Shown here piece after piece: positions 7,937 to 13,268 of a stretch of 13,268 bases of DNA; the first letter of the stretch is position 1; each line of letters begins with the position of its first letter. A model generated the notes under the pieces. That model had not been told where the DNA came from. It saw nothing but the letters and a program-made list of their open reading frames with translations, and searched no databases. Location of the stretch: assembly GCA_945882755.1 (NCBI GenBank), contig CAMCWS010000059.1:1-13268 (forward strand), read 5' to 3'. The stretch comes from Bordetella parapertussis. Lineage in GTDB: Bacteria > Pseudomonadota > Gammaproteobacteria > Burkholderiales > Burkholderiaceae_C. The position numbers and the translations under genes are program-made.

Positions 7937-8196
7937 CAGAACACTTCAGGGCCCACGCGCCCAGTGGCCATGACTTCCCCGCCATGGACTGCGGGGTCAA
8001 AAGCCTTGAGTTTTTGTGTCAGTGTTAATTTAGGTTTTCCAGTAGTACGCAAAAAAACACCGCCTTCAACCACCTCCACTTTGATCGGTTGTCCGCGGGT
8101 GAAGTGAGCGGCTTTTGCCACCTTAGCGGTGATGCGAACCGCGAGGCCGTTGCCCCATTCTTGGATGGTCTGATCGACGGAGACGATAGCGGTCAT
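7936..8196 (-). CDS. MazE/AbrB-type antitoxin
   Basis: The 86-residue product has a swapped-hairpin (MazE/AbrB) DNA-binding domain: TIQEWGNGLAVRITAKVAKAA (10-30) matches the WGNSLxxRIPxxIA signature, followed by RGQPIKVEVVEGGVFLR (34-50). The C-terminal tail (about 55-86, including FDPAVHGGEVMATGRVGPEVF) is the likely toxin-binding segment. MazE-type antitoxins neutralise the toxin and, with it, repress their own promoter. The start at 8196 has an AAGGAA ribosome-binding site about 8 bp upstream. The candidate promoter at 8223-8251 and its tandem repeat would be the target of autoregulation. The TGATG overlap with the toxin is a classic arrangement of antitoxin first, toxin second. Confidence 0.85.
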   Translation of the reverse strand: MTAIVSVDQTIQEWGNGLAVRITAKVAKAAHFTRGQPIKVEVVEGGVFLRTTGKPKLTLTQKLKAFDPAVHGGEVMATGRVGPEVF

Positions 8197-8222
8197 AGAG
8201 ATATTCCTTGGTTCTTTGCAAG

Positions 8223-8251
8223 AGTTTATTCGGATTTGCAGTAGGTATCAA
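8223..8251 (-). promoter_or_regulatory. Candidate sigma-70 promoter for the toxin-antitoxin/metG run
   Basis: On the minus strand a TTGATA -35 box (plus-strand 8246-8251, 5 of 6 consensus bases) is separated by exactly 17 bp from a TAAACT -10 box (8223-8228, 4 of 6). The expected start of transcription is near 8216, giving a 5' leader of about 20 nt with the AAGGAA site ahead of the antitoxin ATG at 8196. No equally good promoter is seen in the 31 bp between toxin and metG, so this one may also serve metG. Assigned by eye. Confidence 0.5.
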
Positions 8252-8263
8252 CATGTATCAACA
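8244..8263. promoter_or_regulatory. Tandem 10-bp direct repeat over the -35 box, probable antitoxin operator
   Basis: On the plus strand GGTATCAACA (8244-8253) is followed at once by TGTATCAACA (8254-8263), nine of ten bases identical and spaced one helical turn apart. The gene-proximal copy contains the -35 box of the candidate promoter. Such placement fits binding sites for the MazE-like antitoxin or its complex with the toxin, but this is inference. Confidence 0.45.
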
Positions 8264-8296
8264 ATTTTGCGTTTTTGTCATAAGTCTTCGCATACA

Positions 8297-8344
8297 GATT
8301 GCTTCAGGGCTTTGCCCTTCGCAATGACAGTTCTTCGCAATGAC
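8297..8344. repeat. Dispersed palindromic (REP-like) repeat, copy 2 (degenerate)
   Basis: GATTGCTTC at 8297-8305 and TTCGCAATGAC at 8318-8328 are the two ends of the same repeat family as copies at 157-253 and 12054-12159; TTCGCAATGAC is repeated at 8334-8344. The central part is shortened to GGGCTTTGCCC, itself a small hairpin. The copy lies between the divergent antitoxin and mrp genes. The rest of this 217-bp gap holds the candidate antitoxin promoter on the left and, before mrp, a weak TAGACT -10-like hexamer (8372-8377) with no convincing -35. Confidence 0.7.
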
Positions 8345-8413
8345 GGCTTCGCCATGCCGCTGTGGTCTCGTTAGACTAGCCACCTTTTGCCCAACAGACA
8401 CACTGGAGTACCT

Positions 8414-9505
8414 ATGGCCATGAGCGAACAAGACGTCACCAACGCGTTGAAAACCGTGGTGGACCCCCTCACTGGGCAGGACTTCGTCAGCAGCAAATCG
8501 GTCAAAAACCTGCAAATCAAAGGCGGCGATGTCAGTTTCGAGGTGGAGTTGGGCTACCCCGCCAAAAGCCTGTGGGCGGCGTTTGAGCAGCAGTTGCAGC
8601 ATGTGGTCGGGCAGCTGCCTGGCGTGACCTCGGTCAAGGCCAAGGTCACTTCCAAAGTGATTGCCCATGCGGCCCAGCCCGGCGTGGCCCTGCTGCCGCA
8701 AGTGAAAAATATCATTGCTGTGGCGTCTGGCAAAGGCGGTGTCGGCAAATCCACCACCGCCGCCAACTTGGCGCTGGCCTTGGCCGCCGAAGGTGCGAGC
8801 GTGGGCTTGCTCGACGCCGATATTTATGGCCCCAGCCAGCCCATGATGATGGGTTTGTCGGGCAGACCCGAAAGCAGTGATGGCAAAACCATGCAACCGC
8901 TTGAAGCGCATGGCGTGCAAGTCATGTCGATTGGCTTTTTGGTGGCGCAAGACCAAGCCATGGTTTGGCGCGGCCCCATGGCCACACAAGCCCTGGAGCA
9001 GTTGCTGCGCCAAACCAATTGGCGCGACTTGGATTACCTGATCGTCGATATGCCGCCTGGCACGGGCGACATTCAGCTCACGCTCAGCCAACGGGTGCCG
9101 CTGACCGGCGCGGTGATCGTCACCACGCCGCAAGACATTGCCTTGATCGACGCCTTGAAGGGCATTCGCATGTTTCAAAAAGTGGGCGTGCCGATCTTGG
9201 GCATTGTGGAAAACATGGCGGTTCATGTGTGCAGTCAGTGTGGCCATGCTGAGCATATTTTTGGCGTGGAAGGCGGCAAAAAAATGGCGAATGCCGAGGG
9301 CATGGCGTATTTGGGCGCACTGCCTTTGAGCATGGCCATCCGTGTGCAAGCCGACAGCGGCCTGCCCAGCGTGGTGGCCGACCCCGATGGCGAGGTAACC
9401 GGCATTTACAAAGCGGTAGCGCGTCAATTGGCGGTGGCCGTGGCTGCCAAGGCCAAGGACTTCTCGTCCAAATTTCCAACGATCAAGGTGTCCAAAGACA
9501 CCTGA
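8414..9505 (+). CDS. mrp: Mrp/ApbC-family iron-sulfur cluster carrier ATPase
   Basis: This P-loop ATPase of the Mrp/NBP35 family binds a [4Fe-4S] cluster and passes it to target apoproteins in the cytosol. The 363-residue product has an N-terminal MIP18/DUF59 domain (about 5-90), the deviant Walker A SGKGGVGKST (105-114), LLDADIYGPS (132-141), VDMPPGTGD (211-219), and the paired cysteines Cys273 and Cys276 (CSQC) that hold the shared cluster. All key residues are present. I chose the ATG at 8414 because GGAG (8405-8408) sits 5 bp upstream; an ATG two codons on is possible, and a TTG at 8387 is not needed. It is divergent from the toxin-antitoxin/metG run, and boxR follows after 36 bp. Confidence 0.96.
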   Translation: MAMSEQDVTNALKTVVDPLTGQDFVSSKSVKNLQIKGGDVSFEVELGYPAKSLWAAFEQQLQHVVGQLPGVTSVKAKVTSKVIAHAAQPGVALLPQVKNIIAVASGKGGVGKSTTAANLALALAAEGASVGLLDADIYGPSQPMMMGLSGRPESSDGKTMQPLEAHGVQVMSIGFLVAQDQAMVWRGPMATQALEQLLRQTNWRDLDYLIVDMPPGTGDIQLTLSQRVPLTGAVIVTTPQDIALIDALKGIRMFQKVGVPILGIVENMAVHVCSQCGHAEHIFGVEGGKKMANAEGMAYLGALPLSMAIRVQADSGLPSVVADPDGEVTGIYKAVARQLAVAVAAKAKDFSSKFPTIKVSKDT

Positions 9506-9524
9506 AGCCAGTTCTCATCCAATA

Positions 9525-9538
9525 TGCATTAAAGTGCA
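9525..9538 (+). promoter_or_regulatory. Probable BoxR operator upstream of boxR (TGCA-N6-TGCA)
   Basis: The sequence TGCATTAAAGTGCA has two TGCA blocks six bases apart and extends to an imperfect palindrome ATGCAT...GTGCAT. BzdR and BoxR of Azoarcus are known to recognise TGCA repeats of this form in box/bzd promoters. It ends 3 bp before the boxR ATG, so binding would block initiation of transcription or, if the start is further left, early elongation. This would be autoregulation. Function is inferred from the match. Confidence 0.6.
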
Positions 9539-9541
9539 TGG

Positions 9542-10312
9542 ATGCGAAATGCCCCGCTGGACGAAAAACACCCCTACCTGATCACCTTGGGTGAGCGGGT
9601 GCGCCTGCTGCGCTCACGCAGGGGGCTGTCGCGTAAAGCAGCCGCGGCCCGAGCGCAGGTGTCCGAGCGGCATTGGGCGAACTTGGAGTCCGGCATGGGC
9701 AACGCCTCCATCTTGGTGTTGTTGCAAGTGGCCAAAGCCTTGCAATGCAACTTGGTGAGCTTGCTCGAAGAGTCTCCTCAAGCCGGTTTGGTACCGCGCC
9801 AACACATCGCACTCATTGGTCTGCGCGGCGCGGGCAAGTCCACTTTGGGTAAGCGCTTGGCCAAAGAGTTGGGCTATGTGTTTGTCGAACTCAGCCGCGT
9901 CATTGAACAACTGGCCGGTTGCAGCATCAGCGAAATTCACGGCCTTTATGGTCCACAGGCTTACCGTCGCTATGAGCGACGCGCCTTGGAGGACAGCTTG
10001 ACGCACAACACCCATGCGGTGTTGGCCACACCGGGTGGTTTGGTGTCAGAGGACGCCACCTTCACCCTGCTGCTTGGGCAGTGCTTCACGATTTGGCTGC
10101 AAGCCACGCCCGAAGACCACATGGCAAGGGTGTTGGCACAGGGCGACACCCGTCCCATGGCGGCCAGTACCGAGGCGATGCAGGATTTACGCCGCATTTT
10201 GGTCAGCCGCAGCCCGTTTTACGCCAAGGCGGATTTGCACTTTGACACCAGCGTCCAGTCGGAAGAGCAAAGTTTTCAGGCCTTGAAAAAAGCTTGGCTA
10301 GATCAGATGTAA
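9542..10312 (+). CDS. boxR: Benzoyl-CoA-responsive transcriptional repressor of the box pathway
   Basis: BoxR represses the aerobic benzoate genes until benzoyl-CoA binds. The 256-residue product has an XRE-type helix-turn-helix (about 12-73; LGERVRLLRSRRGLSRKAAA, then SERHWANLESGMGNAS) joined to a shikimate-kinase-like domain (about 86-256) with Walker A GLRGAGKST (93-101). This two-domain layout is specific to BoxR/BzdR. Where shikimate kinase has the substrate-binding DSD, this protein has ELS (117-119), and the GGG loop is TPGG (163-166), in keeping with an effector-binding rather than a catalytic role. The ATG at 9542 is the only start close to the domain, since an in-frame TAA lies at 9530-9532; it has no clear Shine-Dalgarno site. 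boxC follows after 72 bp with two matching operators. Confidence 0.93.
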   Translation: MRNAPLDEKHPYLITLGERVRLLRSRRGLSRKAAAARAQVSERHWANLESGMGNASILVLLQVAKALQCNLVSLLEESPQAGLVPRQHIALIGLRGAGKSTLGKRLAKELGYVFVELSRVIEQLAGCSISEIHGLYGPQAYRRYERRALEDSLTHNTHAVLATPGGLVSEDATFTLLLGQCFTIWLQATPEDHMARVLAQGDTRPMAASTEAMQDLRRILVSRSPFYAKADLHFDTSVQSEEQSFQALKKAWLDQM

Positions 10313-10317
10313 ATATC

Positions 10318-10331
10318 TGCAATATATTGCA
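10318..10331 (+). promoter_or_regulatory. Probable BoxR operator 1 upstream of boxC (perfect palindrome)
   Basis: TGCAATATATTGCA is a perfect 14-bp palindrome and a TGCA-N6-TGCA site. Its centre includes TATATT (10323-10328), a 5-of-6 match to a -10 box. An alternative -10, TAAATT, lies at 10342-10347. Neither has a good -35, so the exact boxC promoter is undecided. In both cases the site would overlap RNA polymerase binding. Confidence 0.65.
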
Positions 10332-10348
10332 TTAACTGGCATAAATTC

Positions 10349-10362
10349 TGCAGGATGATGCA
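10349..10362 (+). promoter_or_regulatory. Probable BoxR operator 2 upstream of boxC (TGCA-N6-TGCA)
   Basis: TGCAGGATGATGCA repeats the TGCA-N6-TGCA pattern 31 bp, close to three helical turns, downstream of the first boxC operator. It lies in the expected start/leader region of the boxC transcript, ahead of the AGGAG ribosome-binding site (10373-10377). Two dimers could therefore bind on the same face of the DNA. Confidence 0.55.
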
Positions 10363-10384
10363 GGGCTTGAGCAGGAGAGCCCGC

Positions 10385-12037
10385 ATGTCTGATTTCACGG
10401 TTGATTACCAAACCCACCCCAGCCAATACCGCCATTGGTCTTTGAAGGTGGAGGGCGAAGTCGCCACTTTGTCACTGGACATCCAAGAAGACGGCGGCAT
10501 CTTGCCTGGCTACAAGCTCAAGCTCAACTCCTATGACTTGGGTGTTGACATTGAATTACACGACGCATTGCAACGGGTGCGCTTTGAGCACCCCGAAGTC
10601 AAGTCGGTCATCGTCACCAGCTTGAAAGACCGCATATTTTGCTCTGGCGCCAACATCTTTATGCTGGGTTTGTCCACCCACGCTTGGAAGGTCAACTTCT
10701 GCAAATTCACCAATGAAACCCGCAACGGCATCGAAGACAGCAGCCGCCACAGTGGCCTGAAGTTTGTCGCGGCGGTCAACGGTGCGTGTGCAGGTGGTGG
10801 CTATGAATTGGCGCTGGCTTGTGACGAGATTGTGTTGGTGGATGACCGCTCCAGCAGCGTGTCCCTGCCCGAAGTGCCGCTGTTGGGCGTGTTGCCCGGT
10901 ACGGGGGGGCTGACCCGCGTGACCGACAAGCGCCATGTTCGCCACGACCATGCCGATATTTTTTGCACCAGCGTTGAAGGTGTGCGCGGCCAACGCGCCG
11001 TGGATTGGCGTTTGGTGGACGCCATTGCCAAACCCGCGCAGTTTGCCGAGGTGGTGAGCAAGCACGTGAAGCAACTGCCTGCCCACAGCAAACGCGCAGG
11101 TGCCGCGGCGCAAGGGCAAGGCGTTCAGCTCAAGCCCTTGCACAAAACAGCAACGGCTGACAGCTTGCACTACGGCTATGTCCAAGTGGATATCGACCGC
11201 GCCAAGCGCACCGCCACCCTCACCGTGTCTGCGCCCAAAGCGGCTGTGCCCAGCACCATCGACGCCATTCAACAAGCCGGTGACAGCTGGTACCCCTTGC
11301 AAATGGCCCGTGAGTTGGACGACGCAATTTTGTGTTTGCGCAGCAACGAACTCGACATCGGCACTTGGCTGCTCAAAACCACCGGCGACGCCGCGTTGGC
11401 TTTGCAATCGGATGCGGTCTTGGTGCAGCACCAAGCGCATTGGCTGGTGAACGAGACCATCGGCTTGCTGCGGCGCACCTTGGCCCGCTTGGACGTATCT
11501 TCACGTTCCTTGTTCGCCTTGATCGATGAAGGCACTTGCTTTGCGGGCACCTTGGCCGAGTTGGCGTTTTGCGCTGACCGTGCTTACATGCTGGCCCTGC
11601 CCGATGCGCCAGACACAGCGCCTCGTGTGGTGTTGAATGAATTAAACATGGGCTTTTTCCCCATGGTCAACCACCAGTCACGTTTGCAGCGCCGCTTCTA
11701 TGAAGAAACCGCGCCGCTGGAAGCGGTGCGTGCCGTCATTGGCCAAGCCTTGGACGCAGACCAAGCCCTGGCCCTCGGCTTGGTCACCGCTGCCCCTGAC
11801 GACATCGATTGGGCGGATGAGTTGCGCATCGCCATCGAAGAACGTGCCGCCATGTCGCCCGACTCCCTGACAGGCTTGGAGGCCAATTTGCGCTTCAGCC
11901 AAAAGGAATCCATGGAGACACGCATTTTTGGCCGCTTGTCGGCTTGGCAAAACTGGATCTTTAACCGCCCGAACGCGGTGGGCGACAAAGGTGCCTTGAG
12001 GTTTACGGCAAAGGCGAGAAAGCCGCTTTTGACATGA
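10385..12037 (+). CDS. boxC: 2,3-epoxybenzoyl-CoA dihydrolase (benzoyl-CoA-dihydrodiol lyase)
   Basis: BoxC opens the ring of 2,3-epoxybenzoyl-CoA with two water molecules, giving 3,4-dehydroadipyl-CoA semialdehyde and formate in aerobic CoA-dependent benzoate breakdown. The 550-residue product has the family length. The crotonase-type core is clear: FCSGANIFMLG (85-95), AAVNGACAGGGYELALACDEI (129-149) and SSVSLPEVPLLGVLPGTGGLTR (157-178). Glu141 and Glu163 sit where crotonases place catalytic acids. A second, weaker crotonase-like half follows to the C-terminus. The ATG at 10385 has AGGAG (10373-10377) 7 bp upstream and gives MSDFTVDYQTHPSQY; in-frame ATGs at 10355 and 10358 overlap the operator and lack this spacing. 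boxB follows after a 150-bp repeat-filled gap. Confidence 0.96.
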   Translation: MSDFTVDYQTHPSQYRHWSLKVEGEVATLSLDIQEDGGILPGYKLKLNSYDLGVDIELHDALQRVRFEHPEVKSVIVTSLKDRIFCSGANIFMLGLSTHAWKVNFCKFTNETRNGIEDSSRHSGLKFVAAVNGACAGGGYELALACDEIVLVDDRSSSVSLPEVPLLGVLPGTGGLTRVTDKRHVRHDHADIFCTSVEGVRGQRAVDWRLVDAIAKPAQFAEVVSKHVKQLPAHSKRAGAAAQGQGVQLKPLHKTATADSLHYGYVQVDIDRAKRTATLTVSAPKAAVPSTIDAIQQAGDSWYPLQMARELDDAILCLRSNELDIGTWLLKTTGDAALALQSDAVLVQHQAHWLVNETIGLLRRTLARLDVSSRSLFALIDEGTCFAGTLAELAFCADRAYMLALPDAPDTAPRVVLNELNMGFFPMVNHQSRLQRRFYEETAPLEAVRAVIGQALDADQALALGLVTAAPDDIDWADELRIAIEERAAMSPDSLTGLEANLRFSQKESMETRIFGRLSAWQNWIFNRPNAVGDKGALRFTAKARKPLLT

Positions 12038-12053
12038 ACCGCGTATGAACACA

Positions 12054-12159
12054 GATTGCTTCGCTTCGCTCGCAATGACTATTTCTTCGCTCGCAATGAC
12101 TATTTCTTCGCTCGAAATGACTACTCCGTCATTGCGAGGAGCGAAGCGACGAAGCAATC
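12054..12159. repeat. Dispersed palindromic (REP-like) repeat, copy 3, with internal tandem array
   Basis: The left arm GATTGCTTCGCTTCG...CAATGAC (12054-12079) is nearly the reverse complement of the right arm at 12128-12159, which begins GTCATTGCGAGGAGCGAAGC and ends GAAGCAATC. This right arm is the cleanest copy of the family seen at 157-253 and 8297-8344. The whole element fills most of the 150-bp gap between boxC and boxB, upstream of the boxB ribosome-binding site GGAG (12179-12182). A transcript through it would form a strong hairpin between the two cistrons. Confidence 0.85.
12064..12126. repeat. Tandem array of three 21-bp units inside repeat copy 3
   Basis: Units at 12064-12084 and 12085-12105 are identical (beginning CTTCGCTCGCAATGAC and ending TATTT). 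The unit at 12106-12126 differs at three positions. The array has amplified one arm end of the palindromic repeat, as expected from replication slippage. Confidence 0.85.
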
Positions 12160-12187
12160 CACCCCTTTAACTTCACTTGGAGACAAA

Positions 12188-13268
12188 ATGTCAGCCATCA
12201 ACTACAGCGAAAAAATCCCCAACAACGTCAACCTGAGCGACGACCGCACATTGCAACGCGCATTGGAGCAGTGGCAGCCCAACTTCATCAACTGGTGGGA
12301 TGACATGGGCCCCGAAGGCACGACCGACAGCGAGGTGTATTTGCGCACCGCGGTCAGCGTGGACCCGCAAGGCTGGGCCCAGTTTGGCCACGTGAAAATG
12401 CGCGACTACCGTTGGGGCATCTTTTTGAACCAAGGCGAGGCCGACCGCAAAATCCATTTCGGCGACCACAAAGGCGAAGCTGCTTGGCAAGACGTGCCTG
12501 GCGAGCACCGCGCCAATTTGCGCCGCATCATCGTGACGCAAGGCGACACCGAGCCAGCATCGGTGGAGCAGCAGCGCCACTTGGGCCTCACCGCGCCCAG
12601 CATGTACGACTTGCGCAATTTGTTCCAAATCAATGTGGAAGAGGGCCGCCACCTGTGGGCCATGGTGTATTTGCTGCACAAACATTTTGGCCGCGATGGC
12701 CGCGAAGAAGCCGAGGCCTTGCTTGAGCGTCGCAGCGGCCAAGAAGACAACCCGCGCATCTTGCAAGCCTTCAACGAGCAAACGCCCGATTGGCTGAGCT
12801 TTTTCATGTTCACCTACTTCACCGACCGCGACGGCAAGTTCCAGTTGTGCGCTTTGGCTGAAAGCAGTTTTGACCCACTGGCTCGCACCACCAAGTTCAT
12901 GCTGACCGAAGAGGCGCACCACATGTTTGTGGGTGAGTCCGGCATTTCACGCGTGATTCAACGCACCTGCGCCGCCATGAACGAACTCAAAACCGACGAC
13001 GTGGGCAAGTTGCGTGCGGCGGGTGTGATTGATTTGCCCACCATCCAGCGCTACTTGAACTTCCACTTCAGCGTGACCATCGATTTGTTCGGCGCTGACG
13101 AGTCCAGCAACGCAGCCACCTTCTATTCCACCGGCATCAAAGGCCGCTACGAAGAAACCAAGCGTGACGACGACCATGTGTTGCGCGGTCAAACCTACAA
13201 AGTGCTGCACGTGGTCAACGGCCAGTTGCAAGAAAAAGAAGTGCCCATGTTGAACGCCTTGAACGAAG
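12188..13268 (+). CDS. boxB: Benzoyl-CoA 2,3-epoxidase, oxygenase component (partial)
   Basis: BoxB is the di-iron oxygenase that, with the reductase BoxA, converts benzoyl-CoA to its 2,3-epoxide. The window holds 360 complete codons of an expected total of roughly 475; the frame is open to the right edge. The ATG at 12188 has GGAG 5 bp upstream and gives MSAINYSEKIPNNVNLSDDR. Two E-x-x-H iron motifs are visible: Glu152/His155 in VEEGRHLW and Glu242/His245 (or Glu241/His244) in TEEAHHMF. Glu122 and Asp213 lie where further ligands are expected from the Azoarcus enzyme, offset by two residues; that mapping is from memory. It follows boxC and is presumably in the same BoxR-controlled unit. boxA, an aldehyde dehydrogenase and a benzoate-CoA ligase would be expected nearby but are not seen. 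Confidence 0.97.
   Translation, partial: MSAINYSEKIPNNVNLSDDRTLQRALEQWQPNFINWWDDMGPEGTTDSEVYLRTAVSVDPQGWAQFGHVKMRDYRWGIFLNQGEADRKIHFGDHKGEAAWQDVPGEHRANLRRIIVTQGDTEPASVEQQRHLGLTAPSMYDLRNLFQINVEEGRHLWAMVYLLHKHFGRDGREEAEALLERRSGQEDNPRILQAFNEQTPDWLSFFMFTYFTDRDGKFQLCALAESSFDPLARTTKFMLTEEAHHMFVGESGISRVIQRTCAAMNELKTDDVGKLRAAGVIDLPTIQRYLNFHFSVTIDLFGADESSNAATFYSTGIKGRYEETKRDDDHVLRGQTYKVLHVVNGQLQEKEVPMLNALNE

Noticed and set aside
7534..8222. T-box or S-box riboswitch controlling metG
   Set aside because: Only 31 bp separate toxin and metG, with no conserved T-box or SAM-riboswitch sequence seen by eye; the antitoxin leader is about 20 nt.
8258..9427. A 389-codon open frame on the minus strand opposite mrp
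   Set aside because: It is rich in His and Gln, as antisense of a GC-biased gene usually is, and runs through the palindromic repeat. mrp on the other strand has every family motif.
9506..9541. Functional linkage of mrp with the box genes because of the 36-bp gap
   Set aside because: Mrp is a housekeeping Fe-S carrier normally next to metG; adjacency to boxR is probably chance, although read-through into boxR is possible.
10355..10384. Possible earlier boxC start at the paired ATGs at 10355 and 10358
   Set aside because: They fall within the second TGCA operator and lack a ribosome-binding site, while the ATG at 10385 has AGGAG at good spacing and gives the usual N-terminus.
10556..11440. 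Minus-strand open frames opposite boxC (294 codons), and similarly at 12191-12922 opposite boxB
   Set aside because: They are shadows of the coding strand, with no family features and no start signals.
12064..12126. CRISPR-like array between boxC and boxB
   Set aside because: The units are directly adjacent with no spacers, only 21 bp long, and derive from the palindromic repeat.

Overview
The window looks like a chromosomal piece of a betaproteobacterium, most likely a Comamonadaceae (Limnohabitans/Rhodoferax-like) member of the Burkholderiales. This is inferred from protein flavour (PanC with FVNRLQF, BoxR/BoxC/BoxB of the beta-proteobacterial type, a DUF3460-scpA pair) and from metG lying divergent to mrp; I ran no database search. 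Gene density is high. There is no tRNA, rRNA, CRISPR array or complete insertion sequence.

Layout. The left edge (1-150, + strand) holds the last 49 codons of gpsA. A palindromic repeat (157-253) separates it from a convergent, tightly packed minus-strand run. Read in the direction of transcription that run is: MazE-like antitoxin (8196-7936), MazF/PemK-like toxin (7936-7565), metG (7533-5380), a MobA/MocA-like nucleotidyltransferase (5380-4751), a SulP transporter with STAS domain (4725-3100), a DUF3460 protein (3070-2861), scpA (2864-2007), panB (1985-1140) and panC (1132-284). Three junctions are stop/start overlaps (TGATG twice, GTGA once) and the other gaps are 7-31 bp. Much of the run could therefore be co-transcribed, although internal promoters are likely over 8 kb. 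A good candidate promoter lies at 8223-8251, just upstream of the antitoxin, with a tandem 10-bp repeat over its -35 box.

From 8414 rightward everything is on the plus strand: mrp/apbC (Fe-S carrier ATPase), then the start of a box cluster for aerobic benzoate breakdown through CoA thioesters: boxR (repressor with an N-terminal HTH and a shikimate-kinase-like effector domain), boxC (ring-opening lyase) and boxB (di-iron benzoyl-CoA epoxidase, cut by the right edge). BoxB epoxidises benzoyl-CoA and BoxC opens the ring. The partner reductase BoxA, the aldehyde dehydrogenase and the benzoate-CoA ligase are not in the window and would be expected further right. Three TGCA-N6-TGCA sites, one before boxR and two before boxC, are the probable BoxR operators.

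The least ordinary parts are small. The toxin-antitoxin pair is wedged directly upstream of the essential metG. Its toxin has His where MazF has its catalytic Arg. A REP-like palindrome has been absorbed in frame into the linker of MetG. A second, unrelated family of palindromic repeats is present three times, always between genes, and one copy has expanded into a tandem array between boxC and boxB. I see no wholly new multi-gene system.
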